Below are positions 1 to 7,648 of a DNA stretch of 11,348 nucleotides, in pieces (position 1 is the stretch's first letter; each line of letters begins with the position of its first letter). The DNA is from Bryobacteraceae bacterium (GTDB taxonomy: Bacteria > Acidobacteriota > Terriglobia > Bryobacterales > Bryobacteraceae), in assembly GCA_025350445.1 (NCBI GenBank), contig JANXXV010000502.1, forward strand, positions 1 through 11,348. The letters are read 5' to 3'. The notes beneath the pieces were generated by a model, which saw nothing but the letters and a program-made list of their open reading frames with translations, did not search any database and was not told where the DNA came from. The position numbers and the translations under genes are program-made.

Positions 1-150
1 CCTGAGGGCCGACGCCTCCACTCATCGTCTGGATGAGTTTCCGGCTGGCTATTCCTTGGCCGGTTGCTCTCCAGCATTGCCAGCCTCCGCTTCACCAACC
101 CGTCACCATTTTGCGCTAAAGTCGAATTGCCGGTCGAGTAATTTTCAGCG
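1..150. mobile_element. Possible terminal remnant of an IS21-type insertion sequence
   Basis: No convincing gene is visible here. Read in the frame of the downstream vWA gene, it gives an open but unprotein-like stretch rich in Ser, Pro and Ala, of the kind I associate with the non-coding tail behind istB in IS21-family elements. Near bases 119-150 there is a repeated GTCGA (121-125 and 133-137) followed by an AT-rich run, which resembles the multiple short repeats near IS21 ends. A 15-bp piece (119-133 region) recurs inverted near 11262-11276. No transposase is in the window, so this rests on resemblance recalled from memory. The exact boundary with the vWA remnant is unclear: the sequence from about 146 can also be read as vWA N-terminal coding sequence. 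Confidence 0.35.
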
Positions 151-754
151 AACGGCACACAGTGTCTTAACTGTTTGTCTCAGCCCAGGGGGCCAGTCCA
201 CACTTAACCAGGGTATCCGAATATTTAAGGACGAGTTAGTGGCTGACGAGATGGCTGCAAAGCGGGTGGAGGTGGCGATCATCAGCTTCGGTCCCGTACA
301 GACAGTAACTGATTTCTAGACGGCTGACGTATTTGAACCGCCTCTTCTTCATGCTCAGGGCGATACGCCAATCGGAGCAGCAATCGAAGCAGGGCTTGTG
401 CTCCTTGAGCAGCGGAAACAAAGTTATCGTCGCAATGGGGTTGCGTATTATCGCCCATGGATTTTCCTGATTACGGATGGCGGACCAACTGATTATTGGC
501 ACGCAGCAGCGGGGAAAGTTAAGGCAGGAGAGGCTGCGAATCACTTCTCTTTCTTTGCGGTGGGAGTAGAGGGGGCCCGCTTTGATGTTCTAGCTCAGAT
601 TGGCACTCGTGAGCCGCTGAAACTCAAGGAGCTGCGTTTCCGCGATCTGTTTATTTGGCTCTCGAAGTCGCTCGGGGCGGTATCGAAATCGGCCGTAGGA
701 GATAAGATCGAGCTGCAGAATCCAGCTACACCGAGCGGCTGGGCATCTGTATGA
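146..754 (+). pseudogene. TerY-like vWA-domain gene, interrupted by in-frame TAG
   Basis: One reading frame shows von Willebrand A homology on both sides of an in-frame TAG at 317-319. Before the stop it reads LNQGIRIFKDEL and VEVAIISFG. After it come FEPPLL, GDTPIGAAI, YYRPWIFLITDGGPTD, FFAVGV and the C-terminal FRDLFIWLSKSL. In vWA domains the Thr of GDTP and the Asp of TDG contribute to the metal-ion-dependent adhesion site, and both are present. The first MIDAS element, DxSxS, should precede LNQG, but only VCLSPGGQS is found there and no other frame supplies it. No good start codon or RBS precedes the homology. The two lesions suggest a pseudogene. A restart at GTG 398 would yield only half a domain. 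The stop codon overlaps the next gene (ATGA), as expected for the first gene of a vWA-PP2C-kinase cassette. A sequencing error at 317-319 would explain the TAG but not the missing DxSxS. Confidence 0.75.
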
Positions 755-1518
755 ACTTCGGCGGCTGGAAATACGCCGCCTCGTCCGTCATTGGCACCTC
801 GCATCAAAATACAGCCGACGGAGTGTGCCAGGACTCCCATACCTGCCGATGTATGGATGGCCAAGCCCCTGCCTTTGTTGCAATTGTATCCGATGGCGCG
901 GGTTCAGCCTCACATTCTCAACACGGCTCGCGTTGCGCGTGTGAGTACGTGGACAGTAGGGTTATTCAGGCCGCACCTGACGTGCTGTTTACGCGCGATT
1001 TTGCATTCAATGTCCTTCGAGGTCTACGGGGGCACCTGAAGGATTTGGCAAACGAGGCCGGACTTAGCATTCGTGAGTTCGCCTGTACGCTCCTTGTTGC
1101 AATCGTGAATGGAAACCGCGCCGCCTTCTGGCAGATCGGCGATGGCGCGATATGCTTTCGACTCCGGGGACGTGAAAACTATCAGTATGCCTTCTGGCCA
1201 GAAAAGGGCGACTACGCGAACATCACGTTCTTCGTTACAGATGCCAACGCAGAAGAACATGTAGAGTTCGACATAACCGACGGCGAGATCGTAGAACTGG
1301 CCGCATTCAGCGATGGACTGGAGCGGTTGGCCCTCGATTTCCTGGCGGGTGAGGCCCACTCCGGATTCTTCAACGGCCTTTTCCCGCATCTAGGCCCATT
1401 GGAACCGGGTTACTCGGCTCGCATCTCCTCGCAACTTACGGACTTTCTCGGATCAGAGCGAGTTAACAAACGTACGGACGACGACAAGACACTGATTCTG
1501 GCATCGAGGACAGTTTGA
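751..1518 (+). CDS. PP2C-family serine/threonine phosphatase
   Basis: A 255-residue soluble protein of the compact bacterial PP2C group (PP2C_2 type) that removes phosphate from Ser/Thr using a bimetal centre. Visible motifs are GVCQDSH (D28), VAIVSDGAGSA (D48-G49), the core strand FWQIGDG (D131), AAFSDGLE (D188) and the C-terminal DDDKTLILA (D243-D245). Together these give the expected series of metal-binding aspartates in the right order. There is no signal peptide or membrane segment. The ATG overlaps the vWA stop codon by 4 bp, and the TGA overlaps the TTG start of the kinase by 4 bp, so translation is probably coupled. In the known vWA-PP2C-kinase triads this enzyme is thought to oppose the adjacent kinase; that role here is inferred from position. 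The gene looks intact despite the damage to its upstream partner. Confidence 0.88.
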   Translation: MNFGGWKYAASSVIGTSHQNTADGVCQDSHTCRCMDGQAPAFVAIVSDGAGSASHSQHGSRCACEYVDSRVIQAAPDVLFTRDFAFNVLRGLRGHLKDLANEAGLSIREFACTLLVAIVNGNRAAFWQIGDGAICFRLRGRENYQYAFWPEKGDYANITFFVTDANAEEHVEFDITDGEIVELAAFSDGLERLALDFLAGEAHSGFFNGLFPHLGPLEPGYSARISSQLTDFLGSERVNKRTDDDKTLILASRTV

Positions 1519-3269
1519 GCTCTTTTCGTTTAAAGCCCGGCGCCGTGGTATACCAAGTCGGTGGTGCTGCGCTGTTACTTGACAAACAAATAGGAACTGG
1601 AGGGGAAGGATCAGTCTGGTCGATCCAGGGCGACCAGCATATAGCCGCCAAGTTTTATCACAAAGTAATGGCTGAAGGGCACGCACGGAAGTTGGAGGTC
1701 ATGTGCCGCCTGAAATCTGAGAGCCTTTTGAAGATAGCGGCGTGGCCGACAGCGACCTTAAGGGTCCATCGAACTGGCCAACCGGAAGGACTTCTGATGC
1801 CTCGTATAAGCGGGTATCAGGCGGCACATTTGCTTTATAGTCCGAAGAGCCGTCGCACGACTTTTCCCGAGGCACAATTCCCTTTCATCGTGCATTCGGC
1901 CACTAACATGGCTCGTGCCTTCGCTGCGATTCATGACGCCGGGCAGGTCATCGGCGATGTCAATCACGGCAATCTATTGGTTTCGGAACATGCTACGGTG
2001 GCCTTGATCGACTGCGATAGCTTCGAGATAACCGACCAAAGAGAGGTCTATCCGTGCCTGGTAGGCGTGCCTACTTATACGCCACCCGAACTACAGGGGA
2101 AATCCTTCCAGGGTATCCGTCGAACAACGCAGCATGACGCGTTCGGTCTGGCTGTGTTGATCTTCCACACGCTCTTCCTCGGCCGACATCCGTTTGCGGG
2201 AATATACCGAAACGGCACAGCGGACATGACGATTGAACAGGCGATCAGCGAATATCGTTTTGCCTACTCTCCCGATTCCAGCTCTACGCAGATGCAACTT
2301 CCACCCTCTGCCCCGCGTCTAGCTGATTTTCCGCCAGTGCTCTCAGATCTCTTCATCCGAGCATTCACTCGGGCTGGAGCAAATGACAACCGGGCTTCGG
2401 CTCGTGAGTGGATTGCGCCGCTAGAAAAGCTGTCGAGAAATCTAAAGCAATGTGATTCCAATCAGTCACATCATTTCTCCAACCATCTCACGGCCTGTCC
2501 ATGGTGCCGAGTCGAAGGGCTGGTTGGAATCCCTATGTTCGGCATAAGGGTTGTTATTGAGGGTATCGACAAATTCAACATTTCCGCCGTCTTGGCACAA
2601 ATCGATGCTCTTCGGCCACCTTCGGAGCCAGTTTCAATTCCGACGAGCCAAGAATTTGTTGGCAGCTTTACGATAAACGTCAAAGTTGACGAAATCATAC
2701 GTAAACGCAGGGTGAAGCGACTGATGAGTATTGCGGCAATCGCAATCGCTATTGGTGTCGTCGTTGCTGCAGAACCCGTGTTCGTCCTCTCTATTACCAT
2801 TTTGATATCGGGACTCTTCAGCATGACGAGACTGTGGATGTCAGGTCGCGCCGAAGCCAAAGAGTTCGCTGACGCCTACCAAACCGCGATGAAACAATAC
2901 TCGGCCGGCGTAGAGGAGTGGAATCACATCCATGCCCCACCCGTCGCTTTCACCCAGACTAAGCGGAACTTGACGGCTGCCAAATTGATGTTCAACGATC
3001 TGCCGGCCATGCGCGCGAGAAAGATGGCTGAACTGAACGCGACTCGTCGACAAAAACAGTTGCAACACTTTCTTGAGAGCCAACGCATTGAAGACGCAGC
3101 GTTGCCCGGCATTGGCAAAGGACGAACGGAGCTGTTGCGTGTATTCAATATTGAAGATGCTTTTGACGTAGAGATCTCGAAAATTTCCAATATTAAAGGG
3201 TTCGGACCAACTATGCGGAAGACACTATTGGTATGGCGCTCTTCACTTGAACATAAGGTTTCAGTTTGA
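1515..3269 (+). CDS. Protein kinase with Cys cluster, two TM segments and C-terminal HhH region
   Basis: A 584-residue Ser/Thr kinase-like protein. The kinase domain spans about residues 20-305: glycine-rich loop GTGGEGSVW (27-35), AAK lysine (K46), catalytic loop GDVNHGN (D148, N153) replacing canonical HRDxxxxN, DCD (D166) in place of DFG, and PPE (190-192) as the APE motif. All key catalytic residues are present, so activity is plausible. Next comes a possible zinc site, C313 with H319/H320/H324 and C328-P-W-C331. Two hydrophobic segments follow (about 403-421 and 423-440), then a basic, helical stretch, and finally two helix-hairpin-helix-like loops, LPGIGKG (529-535) and IKGFGPT (560-566), a fold that often binds DNA. 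The TTG start at 1515 has AGGA five bases upstream and overlaps the PP2C stop. It matches the kinase of TerY-P-like triads. Substrates are unknown. Confidence 0.85.
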   Translation: MSSFRLKPGAVVYQVGGAALLLDKQIGTGGEGSVWSIQGDQHIAAKFYHKVMAEGHARKLEVMCRLKSESLLKIAAWPTATLRVHRTGQPEGLLMPRISGYQAAHLLYSPKSRRTTFPEAQFPFIVHSATNMARAFAAIHDAGQVIGDVNHGNLLVSEHATVALIDCDSFEITDQREVYPCLVGVPTYTPPELQGKSFQGIRRTTQHDAFGLAVLIFHTLFLGRHPFAGIYRNGTADMTIEQAISEYRFAYSPDSSSTQMQLPPSAPRLADFPPVLSDLFIRAFTRAGANDNRASAREWIAPLEKLSRNLKQCDSNQSHHFSNHLTACPWCRVEGLVGIPMFGIRVVIEGIDKFNISAVLAQIDALRPPSEPVSIPTSQEFVGSFTINVKVDEIIRKRRVKRLMSIAAIAIAIGVVVAAEPVFVLSITILISGLFSMTRLWMSGRAEAKEFADAYQTAMKQYSAGVEEWNHIHAPPVAFTQTKRNLTAAKLMFNDLPAMRARKMAELNATRRQKQLQHFLESQRIEDAALPGIGKGRTELLRVFNIEDAFDVEISKISNIKGFGPTMRKTLLVWRSSLEHKVSV

Positions 3270-3492
3270 GCCCAACCAAGGCATCGACCGACGAGATGTT
3301 AACGCCATCGAACAGGAGTTAAGTCAGAAGAGAGCGGATGCAGTCCGGGTACTAACGAGCGGGCCACACACGCTTCAACAACTGCTAAATTCCTGGCATG
3401 TTCAGCAAGCTGCTTTGATCGAACAACTGAACCGAAGTGCAAAACGGCTCGCTCAAACAGAAGTGGACATGGAGGCGTTGCGCCGCTGGTAG
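3247..3492 (+). CDS. Small helical (coiled-coil) protein, fourth member of the kinase cassette
   Basis: An 81-residue protein of unrecognised family. From about residue 15 to the end it is almost entirely predicted helix, with regularly spaced Leu, Ile and Ala among charged and Gln residues (for example LLNSWHVQQAALIEQL and AKRLAQTEVDMEAL), typical of a coiled coil. There is no signal peptide, membrane segment or catalytic motif. The only start in frame is TTG at 3247, which overlaps the kinase 3' end by 23 bp. No strong RBS precedes it, so translational coupling to the kinase is likely. The overlap and shared orientation imply that it belongs to the same operon and may be a partner or adaptor of the kinase or vWA protein (inference). 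The start is uncertain because homology to judge it by is lacking. Confidence 0.65.
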   Translation: MNIRFQFEPNQGIDRRDVNAIEQELSQKRADAVRVLTSGPHTLQQLLNSWHVQQAALIEQLNRSAKRLAQTEVDMEALRRW

Positions 3493-3532
3493 ACTTCGGC
3501 CATCTGATAGGCACTTTCTCGGTAATGTAGCC

Positions 3533-4258
3533 TCATCCTTCATTCGGCGGGTGCGGCACCACAATATACCCTTCCTCCCGCGTACCGCAAACCTGATTCC
3601 GCTCCATCCCCCAAAACCACCAATGCGCGGCCACATACGCGCAAATCACAGCATCCATGCGATCTTCGATGTCCTTCATCGCCGCGCCGGAGTGCGGCAA
3701 CTCCGGCAACGAAAACGCCGCGACTGGAGGGTCCAACTTCGGCAACCGCGCCAGCATCAAACCGCGGTATCTTTCCAGCTCCAAAAGCCGCTCCGCTAAC
3801 CGGCCTTTCTTGTATTTGAGAATTCGCGGGAGATCAAAGAGCTGCACCATCGCCGAGTGCGGGTGGACTTCGAATTGATACCGTCCGGGTTCGCGCGGCG
3901 GGATCGAGACCGTGTGCCGGAATCCTCGCTTCTCAAGTGCATCGCCAATCTCGACAGTGCGCTCCGCATACGGCCGTCCCAGGTTCGCGGGGTAACAGCC
4001 GGCGTGAAATTTTCCGAAATGCTTGTGCATCAGCTTGTCGGCTGCGCGCATGCCGGTTGGATTTTTGATAATGATCGGAGCGTCGACGGCAATCACCGCG
4101 GGGCCATCCTGGCACGCCGTATCAACCCAGTCCAGAATATCGTCGAGGCTTACCAGCCGGTCCATCGACATAAGATGCAGCGACGGAGCTTTCCATTCCA
4201 GCACCGCGAGGCCGCTCGGTTTACCTTGCCAGCCGAAGTCGATTCCGAGAAATCGCAC
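3533..4258 (-). CDS. DUF429-family RNase H-fold protein (predicted nuclease)
   Basis: A 241-residue protein. The N-terminal FLGIDFGW and the following AVDAPI strand are hallmarks of DUF429, a family with an RNase H-like fold proposed to be nucleases. Likely acidic active-site residues are D7 (GIDFG), D59 (AVDAP), E130 (FEVHP) and D198/D202 in IEDRMDAVICAY. The GTG start at 4258 is chosen because it gives MRFLGIDFGW and overlaps the prepilin peptidase stop by one base (TAGTG). An ATG at 4276 would add six residues inside the upstream gene. It is the last gene of the HU-to-DUF429 operon. Its biochemical role is not established and nothing in the operon fixes a substrate. The family call is fairly firm; the nuclease activity is inference from the fold. 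Confidence 0.8.
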   Translation of the reverse strand: MRFLGIDFGWQGKPSGLAVLEWKAPSLHLMSMDRLVSLDDILDWVDTACQDGPAVIAVDAPIIIKNPTGMRAADKLMHKHFGKFHAGCYPANLGRPYAERTVEIGDALEKRGFRHTVSIPPREPGRYQFEVHPHSAMVQLFDLPRILKYKKGRLAERLLELERYRGLMLARLPKLDPPVAAFSLPELPHSGAAMKDIEDRMDAVICAYVAAHWWFWGMERNQVCGTREEGYIVVPHPPNEG

Positions 4259-5070
4259 TAGAATCGCCCATACCAACTCAGCACCGAACTACCCCACAGC
4301 GCGACGCCCAGAGCCGCAATGCCCAAGAAGCTGCCAAACGGCAGCTCGTACGTAGCCGCATCTTCTTTCTTCAACAGAATATACGTCAGCCCCACCACGC
4401 TGCCAAGCACGGACCCGATGATCAGCGTCAACAGCGTTCCCTGAATACCAAAGAAGGCGCCAATCATCATCACCATCTTCACGTCGCCCAGGCCCAGCCC
4501 TTCCCGATGGCGGATCTTCTCGTAAAGCGCGCCGAATCCCCACAGAATCCCGCTGGTGAACACCGCGCCCACAGCGGCTTCTATCACCGATACCAACACG
4601 TGATTCCATTCCGCCGGCACCAGCATCGCCATCAGCCCGGGACTCATCGGGACAAATCCCGCGAGCACCAAACCTGTCGCCGTTCCGCCCAAAGTGAACT
4701 CATCCGGCAATATGCGCTCTTCGAAATCGGTGAATATCAGGTCGACCTGAATCGCCGCGAAGATGCAAAATTTCAGTGCCAACAACGTCGCGCCGAACTT
4801 CCACACTCCAACGAAGAAGAGCACTCCGGTTAACAATTCCACGGCGGCATACCGCCAGGAGATGCGCTCTTTACAATGCCGGCAACGTCCCATCAGAATG
4901 AAGAACGAGATCACCGGGATATTGTCGTACCACGCAATCGGCTTCTCGCAGTACGGGCAGGCCGAGCGCGGGCTCACCACCGACAGATCGCGGGGCATCC
5001 GATGAATGCACACGTTCAGAAAGCTGCCGATGAGCAATCCGAACAGACCGGCAAGAAGCGCTTCTAGCAA
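4258..5070 (-). CDS. pilD: Prepilin peptidase / N-methyltransferase (A24 family)
   Basis: A 270-residue polytopic inner-membrane aspartyl protease that cleaves the leader of type IV prepilins or pseudopilins and methylates the new N-terminus. The N-terminus has the family pattern GLLIGSFLNVCIHRMPR. A cytoplasmic loop carries the paired cysteines CPYC (38-41) and CRHC (63-66), which bind zinc in the full-length, methylating type. The two catalytic aspartates are expected at D115 (FTDFEERILPD) and D196 in GLGLGDVKM, the conserved GxGD motif. Hydrophobic segments fill the rest, about seven to eight in all. Length is normal. The start overlaps the upstream glycosyltransferase by 7 bp, so they are probably co-translated. 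No pilin or secretion gene is in the window, so its substrates must be encoded elsewhere. The usual His of the DxxH context is Glu here, a small divergence. Confidence 0.93.
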   Translation of the reverse strand: MLEALLAGLFGLLIGSFLNVCIHRMPRDLSVVSPRSACPYCEKPIAWYDNIPVISFFILMGRCRHCKERISWRYAAVELLTGVLFFVGVWKFGATLLALKFCIFAAIQVDLIFTDFEERILPDEFTLGGTATGLVLAGFVPMSPGLMAMLVPAEWNHVLVSVIEAAVGAVFTSGILWGFGALYEKIRHREGLGLGDVKMVMMIGAFFGIQGTLLTLIIGSVLGSVVGLTYILLKKEDAATYELPFGSFLGIAALGVALWGSSVLSWYGRF

Positions 5071-5942
5071 CCCAGCACTCTCTCGTAAACGCGAATCGTA
5101 TGGTTCAACATCACACCGGTAGTGAATCCTTCTTCTATGCTTTTCCGGGCATTCCTTGCCAGTATCCCGCGCCCCGCCAAAGCATGTCGAATGGCATCCG
5201 CGATGGCCTGCGGATTGTTTTCCGTTAAGACGCCGGTCACTTCATTTTGGACGATCTCAGGCAGTCCGCCCACGTTGCTAGCCACCACCGGAACGCCGGC
5301 TGCCATGGCCAGTAACGCCGCTGAGCCCAACCCCTCGGAATGGGTGATGTAGACGAATAGCGCAGCGTTCAACAGATCGGTCCGCAGATCGGTGGAGTAC
5401 CTGACCGTGATTCCCGCCAGCGCCGCCGCCTCGTCGAGCAGCACGCTTCCCTTCATAGGATCGTCAGTCGCCACCGCCACAATTTCCGTTCCGCCGGAAA
5501 CGGCCGCGGGCAACTCCACGCCGTCGTAAACAACTGAAATCTTCGGCGCGGGAACACCTGCGCCGCAGAGAATCGACCGCACATGTTGAGACACGGCGAT
5601 GTAGTGATCGGCGCGGGAGTACTTCCAATTCGACAGCCACGAACGGCCAATCGGAAACGCTACCCGGCGGGATACCACCAGCAGCGATCCCCCTACGGCC
5701 GCCGCCCAGGTATGGCTGCGCGCGTCATGCACGTGTGTGATATCGGCTCTTCGCGATTGGGCCGCCAACGCAGCTATCGATAGCGGCTCCGCGCTTACTC
5801 CGCGCTGCCGGCACTCCCGCATCAAAGGGCCGCCTTCCCGGCACAGCAGAACGGAATCGGCCCCCAGCCCCGCGTGCAGTTGCAGCGCCTGCCACTGCCC
5901 GCCCCTCATCTCCCTGCCCGCATCGGCGTGCAAAATCTTCAT
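5064..5942 (-). CDS. GT-B glycosyltransferase, family 4-like
   Basis: A 292-residue cytoplasmic or membrane-associated glycosyltransferase that probably adds a sugar to a surface glycan or lipid carrier. The N-terminal domain starts MKILHADAGREMRGGQ and contains DITHVHDARSH, the usual 'was seen in / heard' loop of retaining GT-B enzymes. A linker with VVYDGVELP follows, then the donor domain with HSEGLGSAALLAMAAGVPVV and NVGGLPEIV. The protein is short for GT4 (usually about 350-400 residues); the gap between VELP and EGLG is only about 60 residues. In the EX7E motif E203 is present, but the second Glu position is occupied by Leu (L211). It overlaps the upstream GT2 gene by ATGA and the downstream peptidase by 7 bp. 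Sugar and acceptor cannot be told from sequence. Confidence 0.85.
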   Translation of the reverse strand: MKILHADAGREMRGGQWQALQLHAGLGADSVLLCREGGPLMRECRQRGVSAEPLSIAALAAQSRRADITHVHDARSHTWAAAVGGSLLVVSRRVAFPIGRSWLSNWKYSRADHYIAVSQHVRSILCGAGVPAPKISVVYDGVELPAAVSGGTEIVAVATDDPMKGSVLLDEAAALAGITVRYSTDLRTDLLNAALFVYITHSEGLGSAALLAMAAGVPVVASNVGGLPEIVQNEVTGVLTENNPQAIADAIRHALAGRGILARNARKSIEEGFTTGVMLNHTIRVYERVLGC

Positions 5943-6685
5943 CGGCGAGGGCTCATATTCCGTGCCTTGGCGTACTTCACGAAGTTGTAAAACGCCGCCA
6001 TCTGGGCGATGGTCAACCCTTCCAGTCCATCGCGAAATCCGGCTTGCAGCAGGTAGGTGCGCCAGAACGTCCAGGCCGGATCCAGCACCAGTTGACGCCA
6101 GCCGACCGGGCTCTTCTGATCCACAATCTGTTCGGCGGCAAGCGTGGTGTAGCGGTCCAGCGTCTTCAGATGCTCAGAGAGAGAGCTGCACGTGAAATGC
6201 AGCAAATCCGATTCCAGATGCCCCACGCTGCCATCCACTTTTACGCTCTCATGCACATAATCGCCCACCCAGCGGGATTTGCGGCGGTCATATAGGCGCA
6301 CTTTGCGGTCCGGATACCAGCCGGAATGCAGAATCCATCGCCCCAGGTATTGGGCCAGCCGCGGCATGGTGTATGCATCAAACCGCGGTCCGTTTTTCTT
6401 GATCTGCCAGATCTCGCCTTCCAGCGCTTCACTCAACGCTTCGTCCGCATCGATGGATAGTATCCAGTCGTGCCCGCTCCGGTCGGCGGCCAGATTTTTT
6501 TGCTGCGCATAGCCGGGCCACGGGCTTTCGATCACGCGCGCGCCCAGGTTGGCGGCAATCTCGGGTGTGCGGTCCTGCGATCCACTGTCCACTACCACAA
6601 TCTCATCGCAGCAGCGAAGGCTTTCCATTGCGCGGGCGATGTTCCGTTCTTCGTCACACGTGATAATGGTGGCGGAAATTTTCAT
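5939..6685 (-). CDS. Family 2 glycosyltransferase, WaaE/KdtX-like
   Basis: A 248-residue GT-A enzyme. The N-terminus reads MKISATIITCDEERNI, then EIVVVDSGSQDRT, the nucleotide-binding signature of GT2, and WILSIDADE (D79-A-D81) as the metal-binding DxD. Downstream, QQKNLA, WYPDRKVRLY and VHESV are typical of the LPS core beta-1,4-glucosyltransferase (WaaE/KdtX) subgroup, which adds glucose to inner-core heptose. The exact acceptor here is inferred. There is no signal peptide or clear membrane span; the C-terminal aromatic stretch (WTFWRTYLL) may associate with the membrane, as in relatives. It sits 12 nt downstream of the S2P protease gene and its 3' end overlaps the GT4-like gene by 4 bp, so both transferases probably act on the same surface polysaccharide. 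Confidence 0.9.
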   Translation of the reverse strand: MKISATIITCDEERNIARAMESLRCCDEIVVVDSGSQDRTPEIAANLGARVIESPWPGYAQQKNLAADRSGHDWILSIDADEALSEALEGEIWQIKKNGPRFDAYTMPRLAQYLGRWILHSGWYPDRKVRLYDRRKSRWVGDYVHESVKVDGSVGHLESDLLHFTCSSLSEHLKTLDRYTTLAAEQIVDQKSPVGWRQLVLDPAWTFWRTYLLQAGFRDGLEGLTIAQMAAFYNFVKYAKARNMSPRR

Positions 6686-6697
6686 GAAGGTGCACAG

Positions 6698-7636
6698 CTA
6701 GTCCGGCGTGCTGATAGGGGACAGGGAAAAGCAGATCAGAAACATCACCAGGGCAAGCCATCCGAGTTTCGTTCGACCGCTGCCCATCTCAGCACTATCA
6801 TAGATCCTGGGATGCTTCAGGCCAAAGAAGAACAGCAGCACGGCCCAGAAGAGCCAACTGATGGAAAAGTATCCCATCGGCACCAAAGCGGCAACGAAGA
6901 TTTTCGAGAGCAACCGGTGCCGCTCGCCGATGAATGCGTACAAAATATGTCCGCCGTCCAGTTGCCCGATGGGCAGCAGATTCAGCGCGGTGGCAAATAT
7001 CCCGACCCACGCCGCGCGGGCGATGGGATGCAGATAGATGTCCGCCACCGGGACTCCCGGGAAAATCAGCGCTTCGAGAAAACGTAGAATTCCAGGAGCG
7101 CTGAACACCAGATCGCCTTGCGCCGCGATGCCGGGAATCACCTTTGAAAAAGCCAGGCCGATGGCCAGCGCGGGTATCACAAGAACGAATCCCGCGATCG
7201 GGCCGGCGATCCCTACGTCGAACAGTTGCCGCTTATAGTAGATGGCGGAGCGGATGCGGATGAAGGCGCCCAACGTCCCAATCAACGAAGGCGCGGGGAG
7301 GAAATACGGCAGGCTGGCGTCAATCTTGTAGTAGCGGCACGTCAGGTAATGGCCCATCTCATGCGCCATCAAAATCGTCAGCAGCGTGAGCGAAAAAGGC
7401 AGCCCGTGCAACAGATCCAGCGGATGGGTCAGCATGTGGGTGAAGCCCGTTAACACCCCAATCATGTCGTCTTCGAGAAACGCGGGGCGATTCCGGTCGA
7501 AGTTGTACGCCAAACGGGCGCCCACCGTGGTGGTAGTAAAAAAAGTCAGAAGCAGCAGAAGAGCGTGAAGCCAGTAACGCTCGCGTGGCGCGCGAAGCGG
7601 CTCCGCCAGATCGGGGACAACACGGTTTGGGGACAC
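6698..7636 (-). CDS. Site-2 protease-type intramembrane metalloprotease (M50)
   Basis: A 312-residue polytopic membrane zinc protease. The active site HEMGH (H92, E93, H96) lies in a hydrophobic segment, and the third zinc ligand is D227 in the motif LNLLPIGQLDGGHIL. FDVGIAGPIAGF (139-150) is also typical of M50. No PDZ domain separates the halves, so this resembles the plant EGY / bacterial S2P-like group without PDZ rather than RseP. It may cleave membrane regulators or anchored anti-sigma factors; the substrate is unknown. The start is GTG at 7636, 12 nt downstream of the HU stop, with a weak RBS. This spacing suggests co-transcription from the HU promoter. Hydrophobic segments near residues 22-42, 80-96, 142-164, 212-225 and 244-272, and a C-terminal one at 291-306, support the topology. 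Confidence 0.88.
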   Translation of the reverse strand: MSPNRVVPDLAEPLRAPRERYWLHALLLLLTFFTTTTVGARLAYNFDRNRPAFLEDDMIGVLTGFTHMLTHPLDLLHGLPFSLTLLTILMAHEMGHYLTCRYYKIDASLPYFLPAPSLIGTLGAFIRIRSAIYYKRQLFDVGIAGPIAGFVLVIPALAIGLAFSKVIPGIAAQGDLVFSAPGILRFLEALIFPGVPVADIYLHPIARAAWVGIFATALNLLPIGQLDGGHILYAFIGERHRLLSKIFVAALVPMGYFSISWLFWAVLLFFFGLKHPRIYDSAEMGSGRTKLGWLALVMFLICFSLSPISTPD

Positions 7637-7648
7637 AACAGGTTCAGA

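Noticed and set aside
398..754. Separate gene starting at GTG 398
   Set aside because: It is the C-terminal half of the vWA domain in the same frame as the upstream half, so it is part of the interrupted gene.
4023..4355. Plus-strand open frames across the DUF429/prepilin peptidase junction
   Set aside because: They lie opposite two well-supported genes and show no motif.
6470..7087. Plus-strand frame of 205 codons opposite the GT2 and S2P genes
   Set aside because: Antisense shadow in high-GC sequence; no recognisable domain.
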